Source: Rhizobium sp. Q54 (GTDB lineage: Bacteria; Pseudomonadota; Alphaproteobacteria; Rickettsiales; UBA1997). Taken from it: 12,251 nt of DNA. The stretch's first letter is position 1; every line of letters starts with the position of its first letter. The stretch lies in assembly GCA_945865745.1 (NCBI GenBank), contig CAMBFP010000023.1, forward strand, positions 1-12,251, in the 5' to 3' direction. Shown one piece after another: positions 1 through 6,360 of the stretch. The position numbers were made by a program, and so were the translations under genes. Below the pieces are notes generated by a model. It made no database searches, had not been told where the DNA came from, and was given only the letters and a program-made list of their open reading frames with translations.

Positions 1-405
1 AGCACGGATTTTACCGCAAATGATCTGAATTATTTAACCATTGGCCTAGAAGGCTTGGCGCCACAATTTTTTGAAACTGAAGCGCAGATTTTTGTAAGCG
101 ATCAAGGAAATTACAGTGCAAGATTTAAGCAGGAGGTTGATATTTTGCTCACGCAGAAACTCATAATGCAGCCTTATTTAGAGACAGAAATTTTTGCTCA
201 GGATGTCAGAAAGTTAGAAGTGGAATCAGGAATTTCAGATTTTGAAGTTGGTGTAATGACGCGTTATGAAATCACGCGTAAATTCGCGCCATACGTGGCT
301 TTTCGTTACCACACCAAAACTTTTGGCACAGCAAATTTAGCTAAAAAATTAGGCCAAAGGGTGGATAATTTTATTGCTGTGGCTGGGGTCAGACTGAGAT
401 TTTAA
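1..405 (+). CDS. copB: Copper resistance protein B (CopB), 3' part only
   Basis: The reading frame is open from the first base of the window, so the 5' end of the gene lies outside; 134 codons are visible before TAA at 403-405. The translation matches the C-terminal beta-barrel of CopB/PcoB outer-membrane proteins: the GLEGLAPQFFETEAQ stretch, LLTQKLIMQPYLE, the S(G)ISDFEVGVMTRYEI repeat and KFAPYVAFRY are all characteristic, and the chain ends in phenylalanine, as outer-membrane barrels do for recognition by the BAM machinery. The family resides in the outer membrane and contributes to copper tolerance, usually beside the multicopper oxidase gene copA, which would be expected just upstream of the window. 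A TTG at 55 could be mistaken for a start, but it lies inside a conserved strand. The downstream csp gene is convergent. Confidence 0.92.
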   Translation, partial: STDFTANDLNYLTIGLEGLAPQFFETEAQIFVSDQGNYSARFKQEVDILLTQKLIMQPYLETEIFAQDVRKLEVESGISDFEVGVMTRYEITRKFAPYVAFRYHTKTFGTANLAKKLGQRVDNFIAVAGVRLRF

Positions 406-431
406 AATGGTTTATCCAAAAAAATTCCAAT

Positions 432-465
432 AAAAAAGCTCCCCCAAAAAATTTTTGAGAGAGCC
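432..465 (-). terminator. Rho-independent terminator of the cold-shock gene
   Basis: On the minus strand GCTCTCTCAAAAA pairs with TTTTTTGGGGGAGC (stem within 438-464, with three U-G wobbles in RNA) and is followed directly by six T (432-437). It lies 27 bases past the csp stop codon. On the plus strand no T-run follows, so it should not stop copB transcription. Confidence 0.85.
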
Positions 466-491
466 TAATTACGTCTGAAGTTTCAGAAGAT

Positions 492-707
492 TTAGTTTTT
501 CGCAACTACGTTTGAAGCTTCTAAACCTTTTTTACCTTGAATAACTTCTAGAGTTACTTTTTGGCCTTCAAATAGAGTAGAGCGACCGCCGCTAGCTTTG
601 ATCGCGCTGTGATGAACGAAAACATCTTTGCTTCCTTCGATTTCGATAAATCCGAAACCTTTTTCGTCGTTAAACCATTTTACTGTACCGTTAACTAGAT
701 CTGACAT
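492..707 (-). CDS. cspA: CspA-family cold-shock protein
   Basis: This is a 71-residue single cold-shock domain protein, the usual length for the family. Both nucleic-acid-binding motifs are intact: RNP1 KGFGFI (residues 16-21) and RNP2 VFVHHSAI (29-36), with aromatic base-stacking residues W11, F18, F20, F30 and H32/H33. Such proteins bind single-stranded RNA and DNA in the cytoplasm and melt secondary structure; some members are cold-induced and others constitutive, and the sequence cannot tell which this is. The ATG at 705-707 is the only sensible start. No Shine-Dalgarno sequence is visible before it; the preceding 30 bases on the coding strand are A/T-rich. A long leader precedes the gene and a strong terminator follows. 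It is monocistronic and convergent with copB. Confidence 0.96.
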   Translation of the reverse strand: MSDLVNGTVKWFNDEKGFGFIEIEGSKDVFVHHSAIKASGGRSTLFEGQKVTLEVIQGKKGLEASNVVAKN

Positions 708-900
708 TGTATTACTTTTATTGATAAAAAAATTGTGAAACGCGGAACGTTAATCCCGCGAACCGGATCCTCACTATTAAGACCGTAAGACGCCACTATT
801 TTTTAAACTCTGTCAAAAATTAGATTTAAGAGAGTCATTATGAGCGTAGTATTTGTTCACTTTGGGCGTAGCAATGCAGAGATTGCAAAGTGAAAAAAAT
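708..900 (-). promoter_or_regulatory. Long, structured 5' leader of the cold-shock gene
   Basis: No gene is seen between 708 and 1025. The part next to csp contains a 5-bp hairpin CGCGG/CCGCG (741-760, 10-base loop), the heptamer AATAGTG twice on the coding strand (772-778 and 794-800), and GCCACTATT (792-800) that is perfectly complementary to AATAGTGGC at 909-917. Long structured leaders that control mRNA stability and translation with temperature are known for csp genes of several bacteria; that this one does so is inference. A TTGACA (811-816 on the minus strand) has no convincing -10 partner, so the transcription start is not fixed. Confidence 0.4.
856..894. repeat. Inverted repeat with nested stem
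   Basis: TTCACTTT (856-863) pairs with AAAGTGAA (887-894), and inside it GCAAT (871-875) pairs with ATTGC (882-886) around a six-base loop. It is flanked by A-rich DNA on the plus side and lacks a T-run in either direction, so it is not a classical terminator. It could be an operator or part of the csp leader structure. Confidence 0.5.
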
Positions 901-949
901 TGCTAGGAAATAGTGGCTCATTATTCGTTTTAAAGTTTATTCGCCTTTT

Positions 950-1007
950 ACACTGCGTCGAGATATCGAAAGTTTTATTAGCTATTTCGAAACTCTGTTC
1001 GAACGAC
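950..1007. repeat. Diverged copy of an intergenic palindromic repeat
   Basis: It shares ACACTGCGTCGAGA (950-963), GAAAGTTTT and AGCTA in the same order and spacing with the element at 7266-7325. The hairpin architecture is kept: outer GTCG (957-960)/CGAC (1004-1007) and inner TCGAAA (966-971)/TTTCGA (985-990) around a 13-base loop, the same loop length as in the other copy. The middle of the stem has decayed. It lies just upstream of a small ORF and argues against extending that ORF leftwards. Confidence 0.6.
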
Positions 1008-1025
1008 AAAAATACGAAAATCAAA

Positions 1026-1274
1026 ATGACAAAAGCCGAAAATTACCAAAAGCAAAAAATGGAATTTCTTGATTCTTTGCAACCGGATGATTTTAGAAAT
1101 GGCGGCAGTTTTAATCAGGCTGAATTAATTATTGATGAGCTTTGCAAAGCCGCATCGCATAAAGAAAATCCGCAAGAATTTATTGAAAAGGCGGCAATAC
1201 ACCTCTTCCGCGAGAATTCTTCAGTGGTTGTCAAGATTGTTAGCCTCGCAATGAATTTAATTAAACCCAATTAG
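1026..1274 (+). CDS. Small hypothetical protein, 82 residues
   Basis: I do not recognise this protein. From the ATG at 1026 it reads 82 residues, polar and mostly helical, starting MTKAENYQKQKMEFLDSL, with a hydrophobic C-terminal helix (VVVKIVSLAMNLI) and no cysteine pairs or known motif. The frame stays open upstream to 900, but that stretch consists of the palindromic repeat and csp leader sequence, so ATG 1026 is preferred. No Shine-Dalgarno sequence precedes it, which is normal in this window. The stop codon lies in the loop of a short hairpin (CCCAA 1266-1270/TTGGG 1276-1280) without a T-run. Codon use looks ordinary for the region. It may be a lineage-specific gene; a chance ORF is not excluded. 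Confidence 0.5.
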   Translation: MTKAENYQKQKMEFLDSLQPDDFRNGGSFNQAELIIDELCKAASHKENPQEFIEKAAIHLFRENSSVVVKIVSLAMNLIKPN

Positions 1275-1367
1275 TTTGGGCTAAAATATTCCGTTAAATA
1301 AACTCAACTCTCCCCCCCAATTACTTCCCACTTATTGAAGATTAAAAAAATTAATCTTGAGCTAGAA

Positions 1368-1457
1368 ATGTCGAAAGAGGTTAAGAAAAAGAAAATCAAC
1401 CCGCTTGAGTTCTTAATGGGCATTACCCTGATGGCGATTACTTTGGTTTTGATTTAA
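1368..1457 (+). CDS. Possible 29-residue single-pass membrane peptide
   Basis: An ATG at 1368 opens a 29-codon frame ending in TAA at 1455-1457. The peptide has a strongly basic head (MSKEVKKKKINPLEF) followed by an uninterrupted hydrophobic run (LMGITLMAITLVLI) reaching the C-terminus. Lysines before a single hydrophobic helix predict a tail-anchored or N-in inner-membrane topology, like many small membrane subunits. A weak purine tract (TTGAG) lies 7 bases upstream. It is too short to assign to a family and could be a chance ORF; the clean amphiphilic organisation is the only argument for it. Confidence 0.35.
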   Translation: MSKEVKKKKINPLEFLMGITLMAITLVLI

Positions 1458-1505
1458 TTACTGAATAAATAACTAAATCTCTTTGATCGCCGCCCAAGTA
1501 GGGAT

Positions 1506-1522
1506 CGAGGAAAAATTCCTCG
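1506..1522 (-). terminator. Perfect short hairpin after yjdM, possible terminator
   Basis: CGAGGAAAAATTCCTCG is fully self-complementary apart from its centre base and begins 8 bases past the yjdM stop on the minus strand. There is no T-run after it, so termination would be weak or Rho-assisted; it may only protect the mRNA 3' end. Confidence 0.3.
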
Positions 1523-1529
1523 CATTCGC

Positions 1530-1871
1530 TTAAACTTTTTTTACAAATTCCGATTTTAAACCCATCTTGCCCATCCCTGGAATGACGCAATCAATGTCAT
1601 GGTCGCCGCCGGCTAAGCGAATATTTTTCACCTTCGTGCCGACCTTTACGCTTGAGGAAGAGCCTTTGATTTTTAGATCTTTAATCACGGTGATCGTGTC
1701 GCCGTCTTTCAAAACAGTTCCATAAGCGTCTTTGATTACCTCTTCTGAATCTTCTGGCATATCGAACTTTGACCATTCGCACGAGCATTCTGGGCAGATG
1801 TAAATATTGCCCTCTTCGTAAGTATATTCACATCCGCATTTTGCGCAGGCTGGTAAAGTTGTTTCGGTCAT
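1530..1871 (-). CDS. yjdM: PhnA/YjdM family zinc-ribbon protein
   Basis: The 113-residue protein aligns throughout with the PhnA (YjdM) family (about 111 residues). The N-terminal zinc ribbon has both knuckles, C9-x2-C12 and C26-x2-C29, followed by the PECSCEW stretch. The C-terminal PhnA domain carries the hallmark phrases VLKDGDTITVIKDLKIKGSSSSVKVGTKVKNIRL, GDHDIDC and LKSEFVKK. The family was named from the phn locus of E. coli, but it is not the phosphonoacetate hydrolase also called PhnA, and its biochemical role is uncertain; a cytoplasmic, zinc-binding protein is all the sequence supports. The ATG at 1869-1871 gives the family N-terminus. It is divergent from the rhodanese gene and appears monocistronic. 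Confidence 0.93.
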   Translation of the reverse strand: MTETTLPACAKCGCEYTYEEGNIYICPECSCEWSKFDMPEDSEEVIKDAYGTVLKDGDTITVIKDLKIKGSSSSVKVGTKVKNIRLAGGDHDIDCVIPGMGKMGLKSEFVKKV

Positions 1872-2084
1872 TTGATTTATTTATTGAGGATTCAATGTGG
1901 CGTTATTCGCATTATTTTTGATTTTCATCTTTGCGAAGGGATTAAGAGAATGGCTTTAGAAGTTTTAATCACGAAGCCAAACACATCAACACAACTCTAG
2001 TGAGAAATGTTTTAAAGCATAATTGAGCGACAAATTGCTTAATTGTTGATGTTGCAATTGTAGCGACAAACCAAAATAAATTTT
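1872..2084. promoter_or_regulatory. Divergent intergenic region with an inverted repeat
   Basis: This 213-base gap must hold the promoters of yjdM (-) and the rhodanese gene (+). It contains the perfect 9-bp inverted repeat ACATCAACA (1983-1991)/TGTTGATGT (2044-2052), 52 bases apart. I could not identify convincing -35/-10 boxes on either strand. Confidence 0.35.
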
Positions 2085-2645
2085 ATGAAAAAATGCCAAA
2101 ATATTTCTTCCACTCAGTTTAAATTACTCGAGGCGCAAGATTTGGTGATCATTGATGTGCGAAGCAAGATGGAGCACGAGGAAAAGAGGTTGGTCAAAAA
2201 TCATTTTCACATTCCTTTGGATCAGCTTGATCCAGAAAAATTTCTCGTAGAGCAAAAATTAGATGGGCAAAAAACTATTTATTTTCTTTGTCGTGGTGGG
2301 GCAAGAGCAAGACAGGCGGCGGAGAAATTTTTATCTAGCGGTCACGAAAATGTTTGTGTGATTGAAGGGGGTTTAACTGCTTGCGAATCTTGGGGTGAAG
2401 GTCTCGAGGGTTATGCATTAAATGTTTGTTCGGCGACAAAATCTTGCCGCATTCCACTCGAGCGACAAGTTAGAATCGCTGCTGGATTAATCGTTTTAGT
2501 TGGATCAATTCTTGCGCTGAGCACTAATATTTTGTTCGCACTAATTCCGTTATTTGTTGGTGTTGGGTTAATATTTGCGGGAATTACTGATCACTGCGGA
2601 ATGGCTCTGATTCTGACTAAAGCGCCTTGGAACCGATCTAACTAG
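2085..2645 (+). CDS. Membrane-anchored rhodanese (YgaP-like, rhodanese plus DUF2892)
   Basis: This 186-residue protein has two parts. Residues 8-110 form a rhodanese domain: IIDVRSKMEHEEKRL is the CH2A-like entry, and the active-site loop is LCRGGARA with catalytic C69. Residues 124-182 form a DUF2892 module with two transmembrane helices (about 129-146 and 149-167) separated by a short turn, followed by the conserved CG-x-A-x-x-x-x-K-A-P-W type end. The arrangement is that of E. coli YgaP (174 residues), an inner-membrane sulfurtransferase with its rhodanese domain in the cytoplasm, which passes sulfane sulfur through a cysteine persulfide. Two extra cysteines (C115, C121) lie in the linker. 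The ATG at 2085 is used without a Shine-Dalgarno sequence. The gene stands alone on +. Confidence 0.9.
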   Translation: MKKCQNISSTQFKLLEAQDLVIIDVRSKMEHEEKRLVKNHFHIPLDQLDPEKFLVEQKLDGQKTIYFLCRGGARARQAAEKFLSSGHENVCVIEGGLTACESWGEGLEGYALNVCSATKSCRIPLERQVRIAAGLIVLVGSILALSTNILFALIPLFVGVGLIFAGITDHCGMALILTKAPWNRSN

Positions 2646-2751
2646 GCCAGCTGTTATCATTAATTGCCTAGAATTTGATGATCTCAGAAGTTCGTTCTCA
2701 GCTCAATTCCTGAGGCTTGATTTCGCACAGCGGGGATTGTGGTAAATTTGG

Positions 2752-3096
2752 TCATTTATGAAAAATAAAAAATGTGCCAATCACGATAAAAGTAAATCCA
2801 ATCGCATGATTCCAGGTGATTTGTTCATCGAGGTAGAAAATTGAAAATATCGCGAAGACGACCAAGGTAATTACCTCTTGAATCACCTTCAATTCAGCGG
2901 CAGAAAAATAGCCGTGACCCATCCGATTTGCCGGCACTTGAAAACAATATTCAAAGAAGGCGATCGCCCAGCTGAAGAGGATTACGAGGTAGATCGATGA
3001 GCCTTTAAACTTCAAATGCCCATACCAGGCGAAGGTCATGAAGATGTTTGAAATAATCAGTAGGCCGATGGTGGTGAGCGGGGTAACTAAGTTCAT
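2752..3096 (-). CDS. DUF486 family small multidrug-transporter-like membrane protein
   Basis: The 114-residue protein has four predicted transmembrane helices (about 6-26, 34-51, 70-90, 94-112) and the DUF486 signature VPANRMGHGYFSAAELKVIQEV (cores: P55-A-N-R58, Q73-E74). DUF486 belongs to the drug/metabolite transporter superfamily and resembles half-size EamA-type transporters that act as dimers; the substrate is unknown. Its ATG (3094-3096) follows the stop codon of the antiporter gene after a single base, so the two are certainly co-transcribed and probably translationally coupled. No terminator with a T-run follows; only a weak 5-bp hairpin (2697-2714) sits in the gap to the convergent rhodanese gene. 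Confidence 0.9.
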   Translation of the reverse strand: MNLVTPLTTIGLLIISNIFMTFAWYGHLKFKGSSIYLVILFSWAIAFFEYCFQVPANRMGHGYFSAAELKVIQEVITLVVFAIFSIFYLDEQITWNHAIGFTFIVIGTFFIFHK

Positions 3097-3097
3097 T

Positions 3098-4372
3098 TTA
3101 ATAATGTTTTAACTTCATGCTAAGTTTCAAATTGCCCATGAAATAAACCAAGACAGTCAGGATGCAAAAGAAGCTGTAATAGGAATGCTGAATCAGTGAC
3201 CAAATTTCAACTTTGCAAATACTGCTCGCGAGGATGAGTTGCGGGGCGTAGAAGACGAGAGAATGGATGTAGCAAGAAGACATGTCGATGAAGGTTGCCA
3301 TTTTGTTGCGATCGAGTTTTAACTTTTCCGCCAATCCCCTCGCCAAATCTCCGCACATGATGATCGAAACTGTGTTGTTGGCGGTGATTAAATTGGCGAT
3401 GATTACGAAGAAAAATAAAACAAAGTAAGAAGCGCCTTTGCCAAATTTTTGCGAAGTGTGTTTGAGGGTGTTTTCAACTTTATCCATCCAGCCATGATAT
3501 TTGATCGCGGAGTTGATGACAGAAACTAAAACCACAAAAGACGAAATCTCGAACATACTGCTCATGCCGGCAACCATTGATTTGGTAAGGTCAATGACTG
3601 GAATTTCAATTAATCCGCCGATCATGAATGAGATCAAAATGCTCAACATCAAGACGAATAAAACATGGTAGCGCATACAGCCTAAGATGATTACTAAGAT
3701 GTAAGGAGTGATGATTAGGAAGTCGTGAAGGCTTGGCTGGTAAGTGTTCTCAAGATGTTCGATTTGAAATTCTTTTAGAACGTAAACCAAGCAGGTTAAA
3801 ATTATTGCCGGCAATATTAGCTTTAAGTTGAGAAGAAACTTTTTGTCATTTTCGGCATTTTGTGTTTTTACTGCGGCGATTGTGGTGTCGGAAATCATTG
3901 AGAGATTGTCGCCGAGATAAGCGCCAGCAATCGCAGCAGAAGCCGCAAGAACGGCATTTTCTTGATTGCCTCCAGAGATTGCTAAACAGATAGGGGCCAT
4001 CGTTGCAACTGTGCCGACTGAAGTTCCAATCGCGGTTGCGATCAAGCCAGAAACCAAGAACAAACCAGGTAAAATAAAGCTCTCTGGAATCGCATAATAA
4101 ATCAGAGATTTCAAAACATCGATCGAGCCCATTCCTGCCAAAGTATTCGCAAAGGCGCCGGCTAAAATGAAGATGATGATCATCTGCGTAATGCCGCTAT
4201 TGAGCGAATTTTCGATGATGTTGTCGATGCGATGCGTCAGGCTTTCTCGGCTCTTAATGAGAAACAAAGCGAAGATGATCGGAATGGTGAAGAAGATGAT
4301 GGGGATTGAGGTCATGACCATTTGTATCGGTTGAATTTGCGAGTGTTTTAGAGGAGAGAAAAGAAGTTGCAA
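3098..4372 (-). CDS. NhaC-family Na+/H+ antiporter
   Basis: This is a polytopic membrane protein of 424 residues with about ten hydrophobic segments. It carries NhaC-family signatures: FILAGAFANTL (68-78), AIGTSVGTVATMAPI (114-128) and GAYLGDNLSMISDTT (150-164), in which D154 and D162 are the likely cation/proton-coupling acidic residues. NhaC-type carriers exchange Na+ for H+ across the inner membrane and support salt and pH homeostasis. The start is uncertain. The frame begins with TTG at 4372 (AGAAG lies 5 bases upstream), while the first ATG codons are at 4321 and 4315, just before the first hydrophobic segment. Relatives I know carry one more N-terminal hydrophobic segment, so the protein may be short at that end. 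It lies 41 bases after the reductase gene and 1 base before the DUF486 gene, in one transcription unit. Confidence 0.88.
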   Translation of the reverse strand: MQLLFSPLKHSQIQPIQMVMTSIPIIFFTIPIIFALFLIKSRESLTHRIDNIIENSLNSGITQMIIIFILAGAFANTLAGMGSIDVLKSLIYYAIPESFILPGLFLVSGLIATAIGTSVGTVATMAPICLAISGGNQENAVLAASAAIAGAYLGDNLSMISDTTIAAVKTQNAENDKKFLLNLKLILPAIILTCLVYVLKEFQIEHLENTYQPSLHDFLIITPYILVIILGCMRYHVLFVLMLSILISFMIGGLIEIPVIDLTKSMVAGMSSMFEISSFVVLVSVINSAIKYHGWMDKVENTLKHTSQKFGKGASYFVLFFFVIIANLITANNTVSIIMCGDLARGLAEKLKLDRNKMATFIDMSSCYIHSLVFYAPQLILASSICKVEIWSLIQHSYYSFFCILTVLVYFMGNLKLSMKLKHY

Positions 4373-4413
4373 TCTGGCTTCTGAGTAGGTGAAAAGCTCT
4401 CTGGCTCGCTGGG

Positions 4414-5220
4414 TTAGAGATTTTTAATCAAACTAATTTCTTTGCTCAAAAGCTCAAAATCAGAAATACTCAAATCAGTTTTCATGTGCGTTTCATCGCT
4501 CGTGCCGGTAAGTGGAATTATTCCGATTTGTTGGGAGAAGCGAAAAATAATTTGCTCTGCTTCTGTTTGATATTTTTTTGCGAGCTCAAGTATCGCAAGG
4601 TTTTGTAGGATTTGCGGATTGGCAGTTAAAAGCGAAAATCCTTGGTAATGAATTTGATTTTGCTGACAAAAATTTCTTACCCCTTCATCCCAGCCACGAT
4701 TGGCGTAGCATCTATTTTGTACAAAATGGGGCTTGATCGACGAGCTTTCAAACAACATTTCTAACTGTTTTAAATTTACGTTGCTGATGCCAATCATTTT
4801 TGCTTTTCCGCTTTCATAGAGACCTTCAATAGCCGCCCAAACTTCGACATCTTCTTCGCCAAGAAGTGGAAAATTGTAAGGGCCGTGAAGTAGGTAAGAA
4901 TCTAAATAATCTGTATGCAAATTCTCTAAGCTGCTGGTGAAAGATTGTTCAACCTGAGTTGTGAGATCGGCTTTTGGATCGTATGGTAGGCGGTAATCTT
5001 GCCCGTCTAGTGAAGTAAATTTTGACTGTAACCAGATCTCTTCACGCTTAATGCCGCTATTCAACAAAGCCTCACCCACCAAGGCTTCAGAGTAATGTTT
5101 CATTTGGTTTGCAGTGTCGATAGCGCGAAAACCAGATTGCAAAGCTAGTTCAACCAAATTCGTAGTTGCCTCTTTTTTCCACGCCGTTCCGTAGATGAAA
5201 TTGGGGATGTCTGTTGTCAT
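4414..5220 (-). CDS. Aldo/keto reductase
   Basis: This is a TIM-barrel NAD(P)H-dependent oxidoreductase of the aldo/keto reductase superfamily, 268 residues from the ATG at 5218-5220. The catalytic tetrad is visible, numbered from that start: D35 (in AIDTANQ), Y43 (KHYSEA), K67 (LQSKF) and H112 (YLLHGP). The segment GISNVNLKQL and the C-terminal IPLTGTSDETHMKTDL, which binds the cofactor pyrophosphate, are also conserved. The substrate cannot be told from sequence. The frame is open to a TTG at 5259, but that codon is inside the terminator hairpin of the upstream gene, and PNFIYGTAW is the normal family N-terminus, so ATG 5220 is chosen. It is the first gene of the unit with the antiporter and DUF486 genes; no promoter is evident in the short gap after the terminator. 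Confidence 0.92.
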   Translation of the reverse strand: MTTDIPNFIYGTAWKKEATTNLVELALQSGFRAIDTANQMKHYSEALVGEALLNSGIKREEIWLQSKFTSLDGQDYRLPYDPKADLTTQVEQSFTSSLENLHTDYLDSYLLHGPYNFPLLGEEDVEVWAAIEGLYESGKAKMIGISNVNLKQLEMLFESSSIKPHFVQNRCYANRGWDEGVRNFCQQNQIHYQGFSLLTANPQILQNLAILELAKKYQTEAEQIIFRFSQQIGIIPLTGTSDETHMKTDLSISDFELLSKEISLIKNL

Positions 5221-5249
5221 GTTTGATTGGTTGTGATCGCGAAAAGCGT

Positions 5250-5305
5250 AAAAAGACAAGCTCTTGAGGTCCTTGAAGTCTTGCGAACTTCAAGGATGAG
5301 AGCTT
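5250..5305 (-). terminator. Strong intrinsic terminator of the PPIase gene
   Basis: The inner stem is a perfect 10 bp (TCCTTGAAGT 5270-5279/ACTTCAAGGA 5287-5296, 7-base loop), extended across a small internal loop by AAGCTCT (5258-5264)/AGAGCTT (5299-5305). On the minus strand it is followed by GTCTTTTT. It begins about 18 bases past the stop of the lipoprotein gene and separates it from the reductase unit. Confidence 0.85.
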
Positions 5306-5323
5306 AAAAAGAAGAGCGCTGCC

Positions 5324-6172
5324 CTACTTCACCAGCACGTTAATCTTTGCTTTTACCAGACTTTGCGAAACAAAATCTTCGACTGCTTTTTTGCTAAGAT
5401 TTTGCGCTAGGGCATCTTTTACTTTTTCGTAAGGCAAAATTTCCGCGGCTCTTTCGTCGGTAAATTTAATGATGATCCATTTGTTGTAAGCGAATATTGG
5501 CTTGGAAATTTGGTCTTTATTTAGCGTTTTAATCTCCTTCAATAATTCTTCCGAAATAGAATCTTCTAGCACAAATCCAAGATCGCCGCTTTTTCCCCCA
5601 ACCTCTTTATCAATCGATTTTTTCTTTGCTTGCGCTGCGAAAGAAGAAGGAAATTTGCTCAGTGATTTATAAAGAGAGTTTGCTTCGTTCTGAGTTTTTA
5701 GCGCGATGTAACTGATCCTAAAATCCTTCTTATCTTTTATCTTCTCCGTCAATTCGGCGTAGTTTTTTCTAAGATTTTTTTCGTCTTTAGCTTCTGCAAT
5801 AAGAGCGATTAAGAGCTTCTGCTGCAAGAGATCGTGCTCAAAAAGTTTCAACGCTTTTTGATAGTCGGCATCTTTATTCAAGCCTCTTTTTTTGGCTTCT
5901 TTGTAAAAGATTTCTTTCAGCGCAATCTCTTTGACCAAGGCTTCTTTTTGATCTGAACTAAGATTTTCGAAAGTGAGATTTTTTAATTTTTCATTTTTAG
6001 CGATCAGCTTGCCAAGCTCGTAATCTAGGTCTTGGCGAGTCACTTCTCCGCCTGAATAAGTTGCTATGATTTGTGTTTTTGTATCTGTCAATTTCGATCC
6101 GGTAAAATTTTTGCACGCGGATAAAACAAGAAATAATGACAGGGTAAGGAGCTTTGATTTGGTGATTTTCAT
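5324..6172 (-). CDS. Parvulin-type peptidyl-prolyl isomerase lipoprotein (PrsA/SurA-like)
   Basis: The 282-residue protein starts with a lipoprotein signal peptide: basic KITKSK, a hydrophobic core, and lipobox L17-S-A-C20, so it should be exported by Sec, cleaved before C20 and lipidated. The residue after the cysteine is K rather than D, which by the E. coli rule favours outer-membrane sorting. Residues 37-148 are a charged helical SurA/PrsA-like chaperone arm. Residues 149-239 are a PPIC/rotamase domain (DFRISYIALKT, SIDKEVGGKSGDLGFV, ISKPIFAYNKWIIIKFTDE). The role is folding of periplasmic or outer-membrane proteins by prolyl isomerisation or holding. The final 40 residues return to a helical strand-swapped style tail. 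The gene has its own terminator; the 188 bases upstream hold poly-T tracts but no recognisable promoter or ribosome binding site. Confidence 0.9.
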   Translation of the reverse strand: MKITKSKLLTLSLFLVLSACKNFTGSKLTDTKTQIIATYSGGEVTRQDLDYELGKLIAKNEKLKNLTFENLSSDQKEALVKEIALKEIFYKEAKKRGLNKDADYQKALKLFEHDLLQQKLLIALIAEAKDEKNLRKNYAELTEKIKDKKDFRISYIALKTQNEANSLYKSLSKFPSSFAAQAKKKSIDKEVGGKSGDLGFVLEDSISEELLKEIKTLNKDQISKPIFAYNKWIIIKFTDERAAEILPYEKVKDALAQNLSKKAVEDFVSQSLVKAKINVLVK

Positions 6173-6360
6173 GTTAGTGATTTTTGTTTAGTTGAGGCGT
6201 GGGTTTTTGTATTTCCTCTTCGCAAAAATCGCGTAATGAATTTTTTTTCCAAAGGTTTTTTTACAGGAAGCAGCGTCTTCTTGCTAAATTATTTGATGAT
6301 TTCTTTTTTTGATAAAGGAGCGCGGTAAAGATTTTCGCCATTATTTTGATGAATTTGCGC

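Noticed and set aside
811..816. TTGACA as the -35 box of the csp promoter
   Set aside because: At 16-19 bases distance there is no sequence like TATAAT, so it was not called as a promoter.
900..1025. Leftward extension of the 82-residue ORF to a TTG at 900
   Set aside because: The extension runs through the palindromic repeat and csp leader; the ATG at 1026 is preferred.
5221..5259. TTG at 5259 as start of the aldo/keto reductase
   Set aside because: The codon is in the base of the upstream gene's terminator hairpin, and the family N-terminus begins near the ATG at 5220.
6261..6341. Minus-strand 26-codon ORF (MAKIFTALLYQ...) upstream of the PPIase gene
   Set aside because: No ribosome binding site, no recognisable family and a length that is common by chance in AT-rich DNA.
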